From Pseudomonas sp. KNUC1026 (GTDB lineage Bacteria > Pseudomonadota > Gammaproteobacteria > Pseudomonadales > Pseudomonadaceae): a DNA stretch of 64,000 bases. Position numbers and translations under genes: made by a program. Every line of letters starts with the position of its first letter. Within the stretch, counting starts at the first letter, position 1. Shown one piece after another: positions 55,168-64,000 of the stretch. Below the pieces are notes generated by a model. The model searched no databases. It was not told the origin of the DNA and worked only from the letters and a program-made list of their open reading frames with translations. The stretch is taken from assembly GCF_021650705.1 (NCBI RefSeq), contig NZ_CP087138.1:1860001-1924000 (forward strand), in the 5' to 3' direction.

Positions 55168-56329
55168 TCAGCCGCTGCAAGCCGTTTCTTGCTCAGGCTG
55201 TGCCGGCCCCAGGCTTGGGACCAGCGCCAGAAGCACCAGCACGGCAAGCAACATTGCCCACCACGCGCCCTGCAACGAGGCCAACGCATCGCGCAGCATG
55301 CCAGCGGCCAGCGGTGCGCAGGCGGCGATCAGATAGCCGCCGCCTTGCACCCGTGCCAGCAGCGCATTGGCATGGGCAGGGCTGTGGGCCTGGTCGAGCG
55401 TGACGATCAGTGACAGCGGAAACAATGCGCCGATACCGATACCCAGCAACGCCATCGCCACCCAGGCCAGGGCCAGGGGCGCCAACGCAAGGGCGAGCAG
55501 GCCCAGGGCCAAGGCAAGCAAAACACCGCACAGCAGCGGGCGGCGGTCTGGCCAGCGCTGTACTGCTGCGGACACGGCAAGGCCTGCGAGCACTTCCACG
55601 AAGGTCAACGCGCCCAGCAGGTAACCGGCCTGGCCAGGCGGCCAGCCCAATTGCACGTAGTAGGGGCAGCCAGGCCAGCACCAGGGTGTAGGCGGCCGTG
55701 CCCAGGCCGAAGAACAGCAAGCGGCGATTGCTCATGCCATCGCGCCAGCTCACGCTGAACGACGCCGAGGCAGCAGGGCGGATCCCCCCGCTCAGTTGCC
55801 ACCACAGCAGCAGCGTGACCAGCGCAGGTGCTGCTGCCAACGCCAGGGCCGTTTGCCACCCGAGCACCGTCGCCAGCGGCGCCGCAGTGCTGGCGGCAAG
55901 GGCGGCGCCGGCCATGATGCCGGTGCTGAACAGGCCCAGCAGGGCACTGGCGCGGGCCGGTACCAGGCGCTTGAGCAGCCCAGGCAGCAACACCTGCGCC
56001 ACTGCGATCCCCAATCCGCCCAGGGCCGCACTGGCGATCAGCCCCGTCGGGGTGTTCCACACGGCGCGCGAAGCGCTGGCCAGCGCCAACGCCGCCAAGG
56101 CAGCCGAGACGGCGCGCGCTTCACCCAGGCGCCGCACGCCGAGGCCTCCAGCCAACGCCACTACGCCCATCAATGCCACCGGCAAGGTGGTCAGCAGCCC
56201 GGCCTGCAGGCCGCTGAGCTTCACCTCGGCCTGCAGTTGCCCCAGCAGCGGGCCGACGGCGGCCATGATCGGCCGCAGGTTCAACCCGATCATGACTGCC
56301 AGCAGTGCCAGCGCACGCTCAGTAGGCAT
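55168..56329 (-). CDS. MFS transporter, CynX/NimT-like, frameshifted
   Basis: 386-387 aa from 56329. MPTERALALLAVMIGLNLRPIMAAVGPLL, the GVRRLGEARAVSAALAAL loop and 12 TM helices match the cyanate/2-nitroimidazole porter family. The frame breaks at the G4 run 55663-55666: LVLAWLP is followed, in another frame, by YYVQLGWPPGQAGYLLGALTFVEVLAGL and on to ACSG. Either one extra or two missing bases would explain it. It overlaps the downstream end of the hydrolase gene, forming a two-gene operon opposite marR. Substrate unknown. Confidence 0.8.
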
Positions 56330-57140
56330 CGGCGTGGCCCTCGCTCAGAAACTCCAGCACGGCCTGGTTGAACGCCTTGGCCAACGGCACGTTGAACACA
56401 TGACCAGCGCCGGGCAGCACGGTGTGCCGCGCGGGCTGGATACGCTCAGCTATCCAGGAACCTTCTGCGGGTGGGCTGATGAGGTCTTCGCTGCTGCTGA
56501 GTACCAGCGTGGGCATGGCCAGGGCTGGCAGCGCCTCGCGCAGATCGTAGCTGTGCATGCCCTGGCACCAGTACGCCAGGGACTCACCGTGCGCTTGCGC
56601 AGCCTGCGCATGCCAGGCCTGATACCAACTCAGGCCAGCTTCGGAGGCAGCAAACGCGTCGCCCACCAGCAGCGGCCAGGATTGCTCGAAGCGCTGTACA
56701 GCGCCGCCCTCGGCGCAGAATTCGGCCTTCCAGGCGTGCAGCATCGTTTGCAACTGCGGTGTTTGCAGGTGGCCAAAACTGCCCGCCACCACCAGCCGCT
56801 GCACCTGCTCGGGCGCGATCAGCGCCCAACTCAGTGCGACCATCCCACCCAGCGACAACCCCACCACGCTGGCCTGTGGCACACCAATGTGGTGGAGCAA
56901 AGCGTGCAGTTGGCTCGCTTGCTCGGCCGGCGTGAAGGTTTGTGTCGCAGGGCTGCTGGCGCCATGGCCGAGCAGGTCGGGCACGATCACCCGGTAGCCC
57001 GCTGCGGTCAGTGCGGGCAGTTGGGGGGCCCAGGCTCGGCCACTGTTGGTCAGGCCGTGCAGCAGCACGACACAGCGGGCTGCTCGCGGGTTGATGTCCA
57101 GGTAGTACAGCGATGCCGCTTGATGGGTGAACCAGGCCAT
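56319..57140 (-). CDS. Alpha/beta hydrolase (PcaD-like)
   Basis: A 273-residue enzyme from ATG 57140 (MAWFTHQAASLYYLDI) with AGAGGA upstream. Catalytic residues: Ser in VVGLSLGGMVAL (~97), Asp in SSSEDLISP (~215) and His in LPGAGHVFNVP (~242). LLHGLTNSGRAW and PDLLGHGAS are standard. It resembles 3-oxoadipate enol-lactonase-type hydrolases, but no protocatechuate genes are adjacent. First gene of an operon with the MFS transporter, probably repressed by the divergent MarR. Confidence 0.8.
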   Translation of the reverse strand: MAWFTHQAASLYYLDINPRAARCVVLLHGLTNSGRAWAPQLPALTAAGYRVIVPDLLGHGASSPATQTFTPAEQASQLHALLHHIGVPQASVVGLSLGGMVALSWALIAPEQVQRLVVAGSFGHLQTPQLQTMLHAWKAEFCAEGGAVQRFEQSWPLLVGDAFAASEAGLSWYQAWHAQAAQAHGESLAYWCQGMHSYDLREALPALAMPTLVLSSSEDLISPPAEGSWIAERIQPARHTVLPGAGHVFNVPLAKAFNQAVLEFLSEGHADAY

Positions 57141-57166
57141 GACGTTTCCTCTGAAATGGATGTATT

Positions 57167-57204
57167 TATCTCGACGCGAAGATATATAACTTAATGTCGA
57201 GATA
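57167..57204. promoter_or_regulatory. Operator candidate between hydrolase and marR
   Basis: Perfect 9-bp inverted arms TATCTCGAC (57167-57175) and GTCGAGATA (57196-57204) with 20 bases between them. The left arm is also part of a second imperfect palindrome TATCTCGACGCGAAGATA. Centred in the 121-base divergent gap; typical placement for MarR autorepression. Confidence 0.55.
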
Positions 57205-57261
57205 TGTGCCAGCCCGGATCGTGGCACACTGCGCGCCGATCCTTTCAGAGGTTGCCGCTAC

Positions 57262-57762
57262 ATGAACGACCACGTGGACCTCGTCCTGGCCCAATGGGCC
57301 CAAGCCATGCCGGAGGTGGACGTCTCGTCCATGGCTGTATTCGGCCGCATGCTGCGCTTGCACAAGCACCTTGAGCGCAACCGCGCAGAAGCGCTGGCGC
57401 ACTACGGCTTCAAGGAGGGTGAGTTCGATGTGCTGGCGACATTGCGCCGCGCCGGCGAACCCTACAGGCTCACGCCAACACAGTTGTATCGCTCGCTGCT
57501 GGTGACCTCAGGCGCGATGACGCACCGCCTGGCGCGGCTGGAAGCGGCCGGTTGGGTGGAACGCCTCGCCGACCCTGCCGACCGCCGCAGCCTGCAGGTG
57601 GGGCTGACCGCCGAGGGCCTGGGGTTGATCGAAGCCGCCGTGGTGACCCATACGCAGATTCAGAACGAGGTGCTGGCGCCGCTGGATGCGCAGCAACGGG
57701 AGGTGCTTGGGCAATTGCTCAAAGCCTTGTTGGCGGCTCAGCCGGGTGAGCACGCGGGGTAA
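57262..57762 (+). CDS. MarR-family transcriptional regulator
   Basis: A 166-residue winged-helix regulator from ATG 57262. Features: SMAVFGRMLRLHKHLERNRAEALAHYGFKEGEFDVLATLRRAG, LTPTQLYRSLLVTSGAMTHRLARLEAAGWVERLADPADRRSLQVGLTAEG (recognition helix and the DxRS wing). Divergent from the hydrolase-MFS operon with an inverted repeat between, so it is likely their repressor, released by a small, probably aromatic, ligand. Intact. Confidence 0.87.
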   Translation: MNDHVDLVLAQWAQAMPEVDVSSMAVFGRMLRLHKHLERNRAEALAHYGFKEGEFDVLATLRRAGEPYRLTPTQLYRSLLVTSGAMTHRLARLEAAGWVERLADPADRRSLQVGLTAEGLGLIEAAVVTHTQIQNEVLAPLDAQQREVLGQLLKALLAAQPGEHAG

Positions 57763-57788
57763 ATTGGGGTTGGTGCAGTGCTCGTCAT

Positions 57789-57891
57789 ACGTCGTCGCGC
57801 GGCAAGCCGCCCTCCCACTTGACTGTGCTTCTGGGGCTGAGCGGCGCCAGTGATTTCTTGAAGTGGGAGGCCGGCTTGCCGGGCGACGTGT
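57789..57891. repeat. REPIN (two inverted REP sequences)
   Basis: Left element ACGTCGTCGCGCGGCAAGCC, continuing to CTCCCACTT, and right element AAGTGGGAGGCCGGCTTGCC, continuing to GGGCGACGTG, are inverted copies ~30 bases long, about 40 bases apart. Each holds its own GGCAAGCC-type palindrome. Such pairs are short non-autonomous mobile repeats, usual between convergent genes in Pseudomonas, and may limit read-through here between marR and codA. Confidence 0.75.
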
Positions 57892-57904
57892 AACGGACGA
57901 GAAC

Positions 57905-59147
57905 CTACTGACCTTGCATCAACTGCACCCGTTGTGGCGCCCGTTGCATGATCATTTTCCCCTTGCGCACCGACCACAACGCCTTGGCTTGCGTGCGCAC
58001 CGCTTCATAGTCATCGGGCGCTTCGAGGATCACGAAGCTTGCCGGCCGCCCTTCGGCGATGCCGTACGCCTCACCCAGCCCCAGGGCTCGCGCACTGTGG
58101 TCGGTCACCAGGTCCAGGCAGCGGCGCAGGTCTTCGTAGCCCATCATGTGGCAGATGTGCAGGCCGGCGTCGAGAATGCGCAGGATGTTGCCGTTGCCCA
58201 GCGGGTACCAGGGGTCTTGCAGCGAGTCCTGGCCGAAGCACACGTTGAGCCCGGCGCGGTCCAGCTCGGCCACGCGCGTCACGCCGCGGCGTTTGGGGAA
58301 GGTGTCGAAGCGGCCTTGCAGGTGAATGCTTTCGGTGGGGCAGGACACGAAGCTCAGGTTCGCCGCCTTGAGCAGGCGCATCAGCTTGGAGCAGTAGGCG
58401 TTGTCGTAGGAGCCCATGGCGGTGGTGTGGCTGGCCGTCACCTGGGCGCCCATGCCGCGTACGCGCGTTTGCTCGGCGAGCACTTCGAGAAGCGCGAGTG
58501 CGGATCGTCGGTCTCGTCGCAATGCACATCGACCTTGAGCCCGCGCCGCTCGGCCAGGTCCATCAGAAAATGGATCGAACTCACCCCTTGCTCGCGCGTG
58601 TTCTCGAAATGCGGGATGCCGCCGACCACGTCCGCGCCCATGTCCAAGGCTCGCTCCATCAGGGCGCGGCCGCCGTCGAACGACTCGATGCCTTCCTGCG
58701 GGAATGCCACGATCTGCAAGTCGATCAGCGAGCGGGCTTCATCGCGCACTTCCAGCAGTGCCCTGAGTGCGGCCAGGCTGGGGTCGGTCACATCTACGTG
58801 GGTGCGCACTTGCTGGATGCCATGCTCGGCGAGCATGCGGATGCCGGCGTGGGCGCGGGCCTTGGTGTCTTCGTGGGTGATGGTGGCTTTGCGTTGGCCC
58901 CAGCGTTCGATGCCCTCGAACAGGGTGCCGCTGTTGTTCCACTGCGGTTGCCCGGCGGTGGCGACGGCGTCCAGATGGATGTGCGGTTCTACCAATGGGG
59001 GATCAGCAGGTTGCCGGCGGCATCCAGCGCCTGGGCAGGGGCGATGACCGGCTCGGCCTGTGGTGTGATGCGCTGGATCAGGCCGTTGTGGCAAAAGACA
59101 CTGTGCAGGCCGGGCGCCGTGCGCAGGCGGGCGTTGACGAATTGCAT
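57905..59147 (-). CDS. codA: Cytosine deaminase (CodA-type), two frame breaks
   Basis: 414 residues after correction. The start is ATG 59147 ([18 protein letters not shown]). Amidohydrolase metal motifs: PHIHLDAV (HxH), [22 protein letters not shown] and [17 protein letters not shown] (metal Asp). A missing base in the G5 run at 58997-59001 separates LLIP from PLVEPHIH; a missing A near 58490 separates DDPHSRF from [14 protein letters not shown]. It deaminates cytosine (or isocytosine or creatinine in relatives) to uracil for salvage. No codB permease is adjacent. Followed by a REPIN. Confidence 0.86.
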
Positions 59148-59192
59148 GGCGGGCTCCTGAGGTGCGATGCCCGCATTGTGCCCGCCCAGGCT

Positions 59193-60136
59193 TCAGCCGC
59201 GAAAGTCCTTGTACTCGCCATGCGCACGGCCGGCGCGCTTGGCCTGGTAAAGCAGAGCGTCCACCTGGTCGACGAAACCGGCAGCGAAGGCGCGCTTGCC
59301 GGGCACCGTGACGCCACCGCCCAGGCTCACGCTGAGCTGGCTGCCCACAGGCGTTGCAGCATGAGGGATCGGCTGCTGGCGCATCAGTTGCAGGCAGCGT
59401 TCGCCGATGGCACGGGCGGCTTCGAGATGGCTTTCCGGCAAGATCCAGGCGAACTCTTCACCGCCGAGCCGAGCAAGGAAGTCACGTGGCCGATTGGCCG
59501 CTCCACTCAGGATGCGTGCCACCTGGCGCAGGCACTCGTCCCCTTGCAGGTGGCCGTAATGCTCGTTGTAGGGTTTGAAGTGGTCGATGTCGATCAGCAA
59601 CAGGGCCAGGGGCTGGCCGCTGCGCTGGGCATTGGCCCATTCACGCTCCAACACGTTGTCGAACATGCGCCGGTTGGCAATGCCGGTCAGGCCGTCCTGC
59701 CAGGAGAACTCCTGCAACTGCTTGTGCAGCCGCGCCAGGTGTTCCTCGGTTTCTTGCGTTCGCTGATGTCGAACATGAAGCCGATCAACGACTGCACCTC
59801 ACCATCAGCCCCATGCACCACATGCACCACATCGCGCAACCAGATGTAGTTGCCATGCAGGGTCAACGCGCGGTATTCCGCTTCGTGATCGACGCCGGCG
59901 CGGGATTGGCTGATGCAGTAATTGACTGCCTGGTCGCGGTCATCGGGGTGCATGCGCTCCACCCAGTCGTTGATGCCCAGCCAACTGGCTTGCGGCCAGC
60001 CCAGCAGAGTTTCGATTCTGGGGCTCATGTGGGTGAAGGTGAGGGTCTGCCAGTCCAGCTGCCAGGAGATAGCGCCGGTGGCATCGAGCAGTGCGGAATG
60101 AACTGCCGGGTCGTTGTGCAAGGCGGCGGCAGGCAT
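59193..60136 (-). CDS. PAS-GGDEF diguanylate cyclase, frameshifted
   Basis: 314 residues from 60136. PAS with PAC ~10-135 ([59 protein letters not shown]). GGDEF domain ~150-310: [36 protein letters not shown], active site RLGGEEFA and the inhibitory I-site RPRD five residues before it. It therefore makes c-di-GMP with product inhibition. One base missing near 59753 splits ISERK from [18 protein letters not shown]. No TM: a cytosolic sensor. Confidence 0.86.
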
Positions 60137-60290
60137 TGGGGAGCACTCCGGAGCAGACGGGCGGGCGATATCATGTTGCTACCAGGGAGGCGATGCAAGC
60201 GTTTCCTAAAGTAAATACTTTAATCTGTCACCCTCTCTGAACAGGGAGGCCCCTTCGCACGCTTGGGCAGGCGCAGAAGGGGCCACGCGA

Positions 60291-61194
60291 TCACGGCAGC
60301 GGGTCGCCGCCGGTGACACCGAACACTTCGCCAGTGATATAGCTCGACTCCTGCGAGGCCAGCAGCACATAAAGCGGGGCACATTCGGCAGGCTGGCCTG
60401 GGCGTTTCATCGGCACCTGCTCGCCGAAATGGGGGATTTTCTCCCGCGGCTGGCCACCGCTGGGTTGCAGCACGGTCCATACCGGCCCGGGCGCCACCGC
60501 ATTCACGCGGATGCCTCGCTCGATCACCTGGCCGGCCAGTGCCTTGGTGAACGCGACAATGCCGGCCTTGGTGGTGGCGTAGTCCAGCAAGGTGGCGGAG
60601 GGCTGGTACGACTGGATAGACGCGGTATTGATCACCGTCGCGCCGGCAGGCATCAGCGGGATGGCCGCCTGGCACAGCCAGAACAAACCGTAGAGGTTTG
60701 TTTTCAGCGTGGCATCGAATTGCTCGGTGGTCACCTCGCCGATATCTCGCTGCGCGGTCTGCTTGCCTGCCACGTTCACCAGAATATCCAGGCCGCCCAA
60801 CGATTCATGGGCCTGGGCAACCAGTTGCTTGCAAAAGGCTTCTTCACGCAGGTCGCCTGGCAGAGCGACGGCACGCCGGCCTTCAGCTTCTATCAGTGCC
60901 TTGACCTCGCGAGCGTCGGGCTCTTCTTCGGGAAGGTAATTAAGGACGATATCCGCGCCTTCACGGGCAAAGGCGATTGCCACGGCGCGGCCGATCCCGG
61001 AGTCGCCGCCAGTGATCAACGCCTTGCGCCCTTTGAGGCGGCCGAAACCTTGATAGCTCTCTTCACCATGATCGGGTTTGGGTCGCAGTGTTCGCGCCCA
61101 GGCCGGGTGCGTCTTGCGGCTGATCTCCAAAAGGAGGCGTAGGGTACTGAGTGAGCGGGTTCTGCATGCTGTACTGATTTTTTACCTGGCTCAT
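60291..61194 (-). CDS. SDR oxidoreductase, YdaD/YhdF-like stress protein, frameshifted at N-terminus
   Basis: 300 residues after correction from ATG 61194 with GGAGG six bases upstream. N-terminus [21 protein letters not shown] then, after removing one extra base at CCC 61097-61099, [25 protein letters not shown], typical of these general-stress SDRs. Cofactor motif [16 protein letters not shown]; catalytic INTASIQSY and [15 protein letters not shown]; end [17 protein letters not shown]. It probably oxidises or reduces sugars or alcohols with NADP; substrate unknown. Confidence 0.84.
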
Positions 61195-61526
61195 AGGGCC
61201 TCCAAAGGTTGTTCAAACGATTCAGTAGGTTGGAAGGGCAAGAGCAGGCAGGGTTTTAATTTTCGTGGAGCTGTACGACGAACGGATCCTGTATAACTTC
61301 GGTTAATTATCCAATCGTTCAGTAATATTCACATACCAATAAAATAAATCGATATTTCAGAGAGTTACGTCAACGCAAAATTCATTGATCTGAGACATTT
61401 GCGAGAAGAGGATTCTGGAGTTATACCAAATAAGACAACAACGAATGGCAGGGTATTCTGGCAACCGGCTAAGCCACATGCGCGTTGTATTCATTCAGGT
61501 ATTAGTGCACACCGTAGGAGGTCGCC
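61195..61526. other. AT-rich divergent intergenic region
   Basis: 332 bases between the stress SDR and the DUF1652 gene, markedly AT-richer than its neighbours. It must hold both promoters. I see no strong hairpin, terminator or repeat; a GTTATACC element at 61413-61420 is a weak -10 candidate for the rightward gene. Confidence 0.4.
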
Positions 61527-61814
61527 ATGAGAACCCTGGGACTGTCACCGCTGGAACTTCGCAGCATTATTGAAAAAGCCTTTTTACCCTTGCAGTGCCG
61601 TTGTGAAGAGGCGGCTGATTCTTCTTTGAACGTGTGGGTGGAGCAACAGCCGGACTCCGGCCGCATGGAACTGGTGGGTAAAGGTGTAGGGACACAAGAG
61701 TTGCGCAGCAGCCGCGACATCAACGACCTGATTGCCCGGTTGCGCAAGCAGCGCAACCAGAGCAACCAGAGCAACCAGAACAACGCAACCAGCCGGCGGC
61801 ATGCCGCCAGCTGA
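61527..61814 (+). CDS. DUF1652 protein
   Basis: A 95-residue protein from ATG 61527 with TAGGAGG eight bases upstream. LSPLELRSIIEKAFLPLQCRCE at the start and SSRDINDLIARLRKQ near the end match the Pseudomonas DUF1652 family of small proteins of unknown function. The C-terminal tail has a short NQS-NQS-NQN repeat made by iterated AAC-CAG-AGC codons. Nearly touches the convergent epimerase gene (6 bases apart). Confidence 0.75.
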   Translation: MRTLGLSPLELRSIIEKAFLPLQCRCEEAADSSLNVWVEQQPDSGRMELVGKGVGTQELRSSRDINDLIARLRKQRNQSNQSNQNNATSRRHAAS

Positions 61815-61820
61815 GCCACA

Positions 61821-64000
61821 TCAGGCAGTGGTGGTGTGGTGGGACTCATCTACGCCTACAGTCGTCACCTCCGCAGCTACGGCAGCGGGGGCAATACCCG
61901 CTGCCTGCGCGGTAGGGGTGGTCTCGGCAGGGGCTGAGGCAGCGAACACGAACTGGCTCGCCGTCAGGTCCTGGCTGTGGTTGCCCGCCAGTGCCAACTC
62001 GAAGCGGTTGCCATTGGCGTCTGCATCGAGATCCTTGAGGTAGGTGCGGTCGCTGCTGGCGTTGTACACCACTTGCAAAGTGCCGTTCTTGCCGTCGCCC
62101 AGCCCTGTAAAGCCCAACTTCGACACATCGATCTTGTCCTGGCCCGCGTCGAAGTCCAGGATCAGGTCGCTTTTGCTCGTTGTGGCGTTGCGGAAGCTGT
62201 CGGTGATGGTGTCGAACCGGAAAATGTCGGCGCCCGCGCCGCCGGTGAGTTTGTCCGCACCCAGGCCGCCGACGAGGGTGTCGTTGCCGCTGGTGCCGAT
62301 CAGCACGTCATTGCCGCTGGTACCGGTGATGACTTTGCCCGAAGGGCTGGCGAACACGAAGTTGCCTGCGGTCAGGTCGTTCATGTGGTTGCCATCGAGT
62401 GCCAGTTCGAAGCGGTTGCCGTTGGCGTCTTCGTCGCGGCTCTTGAGGTAGGTCTTGGTGCCGGCGCTGTTGAGCACCAGTTGTACGGTGCTGCCGTGGC
62501 CATCGCCCAGGCCGGTGATGCCCAGCGCGGAGAGGTCGATCTTGTCGGAGCTTACGTTGAAATCGGTGATGTCATCGCCTTGGTCGACCGGGTTGGCGCC
62601 GTAGTTGCGGTAGCTGTCCTGCAGCGAGTTGTAGACGAAGGTGTCGCGGCCGGCACCGCCGGTCAGGGTGTCGGCACCTGCGCCGCCGACGATGATGTCG
62701 TCACCGCCGCCGCCCACGATGGTGTCGTTGCCCGCCAGGCCATAAAAGGTTTCGGCGCCATCGCTGCCGACCAGGCTGTCGTTGCCGCTGGTGCCGGTGA
62801 TCACGTGTTCGAACACGAAGTTGCTGGCAGTCAGTGTGCTCACCAGGTTGCCCTTCAGGCCGATCTCGAAGCGGTTGCCGCTGGCATCGGCATCCAGGCT
62901 CTTGACGAAGGTCTTGTCGGTGGCTGCGCTGTAGCTGATCTGCAGGGTACCGTTCTTGCCGTTGCCAAGGCCGGTGAAGCCCAGGCCTGCCAGGTCGATC
63001 TTGTCGGCGCTGGGGTTGAAGTCGGTGATGGTGTCGGAGAGGCTCGAGGTGGCCGTGCGATAGCTGTCGGTGATCGCTTCGTAGCGGAACACGTCGGCGC
63101 CTTTGCCACCGGTGAGGATGTCGGCACCGGCGCCGCCGACGATGATGTCATTGCCACTGACACCGTTGATGACGTCGTTGCCGGCGCCGCCGACGATCAG
63201 GTCGGCATCGGCGGTGCCAACCAGGTTGTCATTGCCGTCGGTGCCGTTGATCACATTCAGTGGCACGGTGTCGCTTACATAGCTGCCGTCACCGTACACC
63301 AGGGTGCTGCCTTTGCTGGTGTGGCTGATGGTGTTGGCGATCAGGGCGTTGCGGTCAGTGCCATCCTCGTTGCGCTCGGCGATCCCGTAGGTGGACTTGT
63401 CGCTGCCGGTGATGGTGTTGTCCTTGATGATGTTGTCGGAGCCGTTGTAGTAGTTGCCCGACACGCCTTTGGTGTCGTCGTAGGACTGCACGATCACCTC
63501 AGGCACTGCGCTGGTCTGCGCGTTGTGAGTGAGGGTGTTGTTCTCGACGGTCACGTTGCTGCTGCCGTACAGGCGCACGCCGGCGGTGCCGTTGTCGTGC
63601 ACATTGACGCTGTCGACGGTGACATGGTTGGACATCTTCACCAGCACGCCTTCGGCGGCGTTGCCGTACACCTCACCACCGGTGATGGTGATGTTGTACG
63701 GGGAGGGAATGTCTTCGCTGCCGCGTTGCACCACGATGCCGCCACCACCGTTGCCGTAGGCAACGTTGTCTTCCAGGGTGAAGTCATGGGTGCTGGTGAC
63801 GATGTTGAAGCCATGGCGGTCGTTGCCGTACGCCACGTTGTTCTTGAAGGTGCTGTCGTAGAGGTAGTCGGCCACGAAGCCGTCCAGGCCGTTGCCGTGC
63901 GACACGCAGTTCTGGATGACCATGTTCTCGGTCTGTTCGTGCGGGTCGAAGCCGTAGCCTTCGCAGTTCTTGATTTCGACGCCGTCGAGGGTAACGTTCG
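61821..64000 (-). CDS. Secreted mannuronan C5-epimerase, AlgE/PsmE type (5' end outside window)
   Basis: 725 residues visible; the N-terminus lies beyond base 64000. The A-module beta-helix carries the catalytic segment EGYGFDPHEQTEN (Tyr, Asp, His of the YGFDPH motif, near 63955) and GFVADYLYDST. Three RTX R-modules follow (from about 63258, 62805 and 62335), each with GGxGxDxLxGGxGxD calcium nonapeptides and a domain ending RFE(I/L)-L-GN--S-LTA-NFVF. The third has fewer nonapeptides. A Thr/Ala-rich tail acts as the likely type I secretion signal. It converts mannuronate to guluronate in alginate outside the cell. Intact in the visible part. Confidence 0.88.
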   Translation of the reverse strand, partial: NVTLDGVEIKNCEGYGFDPHEQTENMVIQNCVSHGNGLDGFVADYLYDSTFKNNVAYGNDRHGFNIVTSTHDFTLEDNVAYGNGGGGIVVQRGSEDIPSPYNITITGGEVYGNAAEGVLVKMSNHVTVDSVNVHDNGTAGVRLYGSSNVTVENNTLTHNAQTSAVPEVIVQSYDDTKGVSGNYYNGSDNIIKDNTITGSDKSTYGIAERNEDGTDRNALIANTISHTSKGSTLVYGDGSYVSDTVPLNVINGTDGNDNLVGTADADLIVGGAGNDVINGVSGNDIIVGGAGADILTGGKGADVFRYEAITDSYRTATSSLSDTITDFNPSADKIDLAGLGFTGLGNGKNGTLQISYSAATDKTFVKSLDADASGNRFEIGLKGNLVSTLTASNFVFEHVITGTSGNDSLVGSDGAETFYGLAGNDTIVGGGGDDIIVGGAGADTLTGGAGRDTFVYNSLQDSYRNYGANPVDQGDDITDFNVSSDKIDLSALGITGLGDGHGSTVQLVLNSAGTKTYLKSRDEDANGNRFELALDGNHMNDLTAGNFVFASPSGKVITGTSGNDVLIGTSGNDTLVGGLGADKLTGGAGADIFRFDTITDSFRNATTSKSDLILDFDAGQDKIDVSKLGFTGLGDGKNGTLQVVYNASSDRTYLKDLDADANGNRFELALAGNHSQDLTASQFVFAASAPAETTPTAQAAGIAPAAVAAEVTTVGVDESHHTTTA

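Noticed and set aside
61735-61800. Short AAC-CAG-AGC repeats that could look like a microsatellite or CRISPR-like array
   Set aside because: They are codon repeats inside the DUF1652 tail, with no spacers and only three units.
1-64000. Search for CRISPR arrays, rRNA, tRNA, insertion sequences, prophage and riboswitches
   Set aside because: None recognised by eye. A covariance search (tRNAscan, Infernal) would be needed to exclude small RNA genes fully.

Overview
GC-rich, tightly packed DNA typical of a Pseudomonas chromosome, probably the P. putida/P. fluorescens lineage. Pointers are a DUF1652 protein, a TauABCD taurine system, an AlgE/PsmE-type mannuronan epimerase, a type VI secretion (T6SS) cluster and a REPIN. 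This is inferred from gene content; no rRNA or tRNA gene was seen. The most important technical point is that about 20 otherwise intact genes carry a one- or two-base frame break, mostly one base missing from, or added to, a G or C run. In most of them homologous protein resumes at once in the next frame and the corrected length fits the family. I annotate them as single full-span genes and treat sequencing or assembly indels as the best explanation.

Layout. (1) 1-11.5 kb: 3' part of a T6SS cluster (vgrG end, PAAR, membrane protein, tssM, tssA, tssF, tssG, tssJ, tssE, and a VasL-like protein that appears fused to an OmpA domain). (2) 11.4-16.8 kb, minus strand: an MFS transporter, an unknown protein with two similar halves, a UvrD-like helicase and two DUF202 membrane proteins. 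(3) 16.9-25.5 kb: an acetoin-reductase-like SDR, then a six-gene minus-strand operon with two FMN-dependent monooxygenases flanking a peptide-type ABC importer, which looks like organosulfur scavenging. (4) 25.8-28.7 kb: aldo/keto reductase, GNAT, a possible 36-aa membrane protein, a Sel1-repeat protein and an orphan type IV pilin.

(5) 28.7-32.2 kb: tauABCD on the minus strand. Divergent from it, 32.4-39.5 kb is the most interesting block: a GntR regulator, an AprA-like flavoprotein, an AprB-like 2[4Fe-4S] ferredoxin, a complete ABC importer, a HEAT-repeat protein and a DUF971 protein, closely spaced on one strand. It reads as uptake plus redox conversion of an unidentified, probably sulfur-containing, compound. 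(6) 39.6-48.2 kb: alpha/beta hydrolase, autotransporter, KfrA-like coiled-coil protein, a candidate minus-strand sRNA, and a BvgA/BvgS-like two-component pair. (7) 48.2-57.8 kb: AEC transporter, LysR remnant, HPP-CBS protein, cupin, LysR, aldo/keto reductase, YeiH exporter, alkA, MFS, hydrolase and MarR. (8) 57.8-64 kb: REPIN, cytosine deaminase, PAS-GGDEF cyclase, stress SDR, DUF1652 protein and the 3' part of a secreted calcium-binding mannuronan C5-epimerase that runs off the right edge.

No CRISPR array, insertion sequence, prophage, tRNA or rRNA was recognised.
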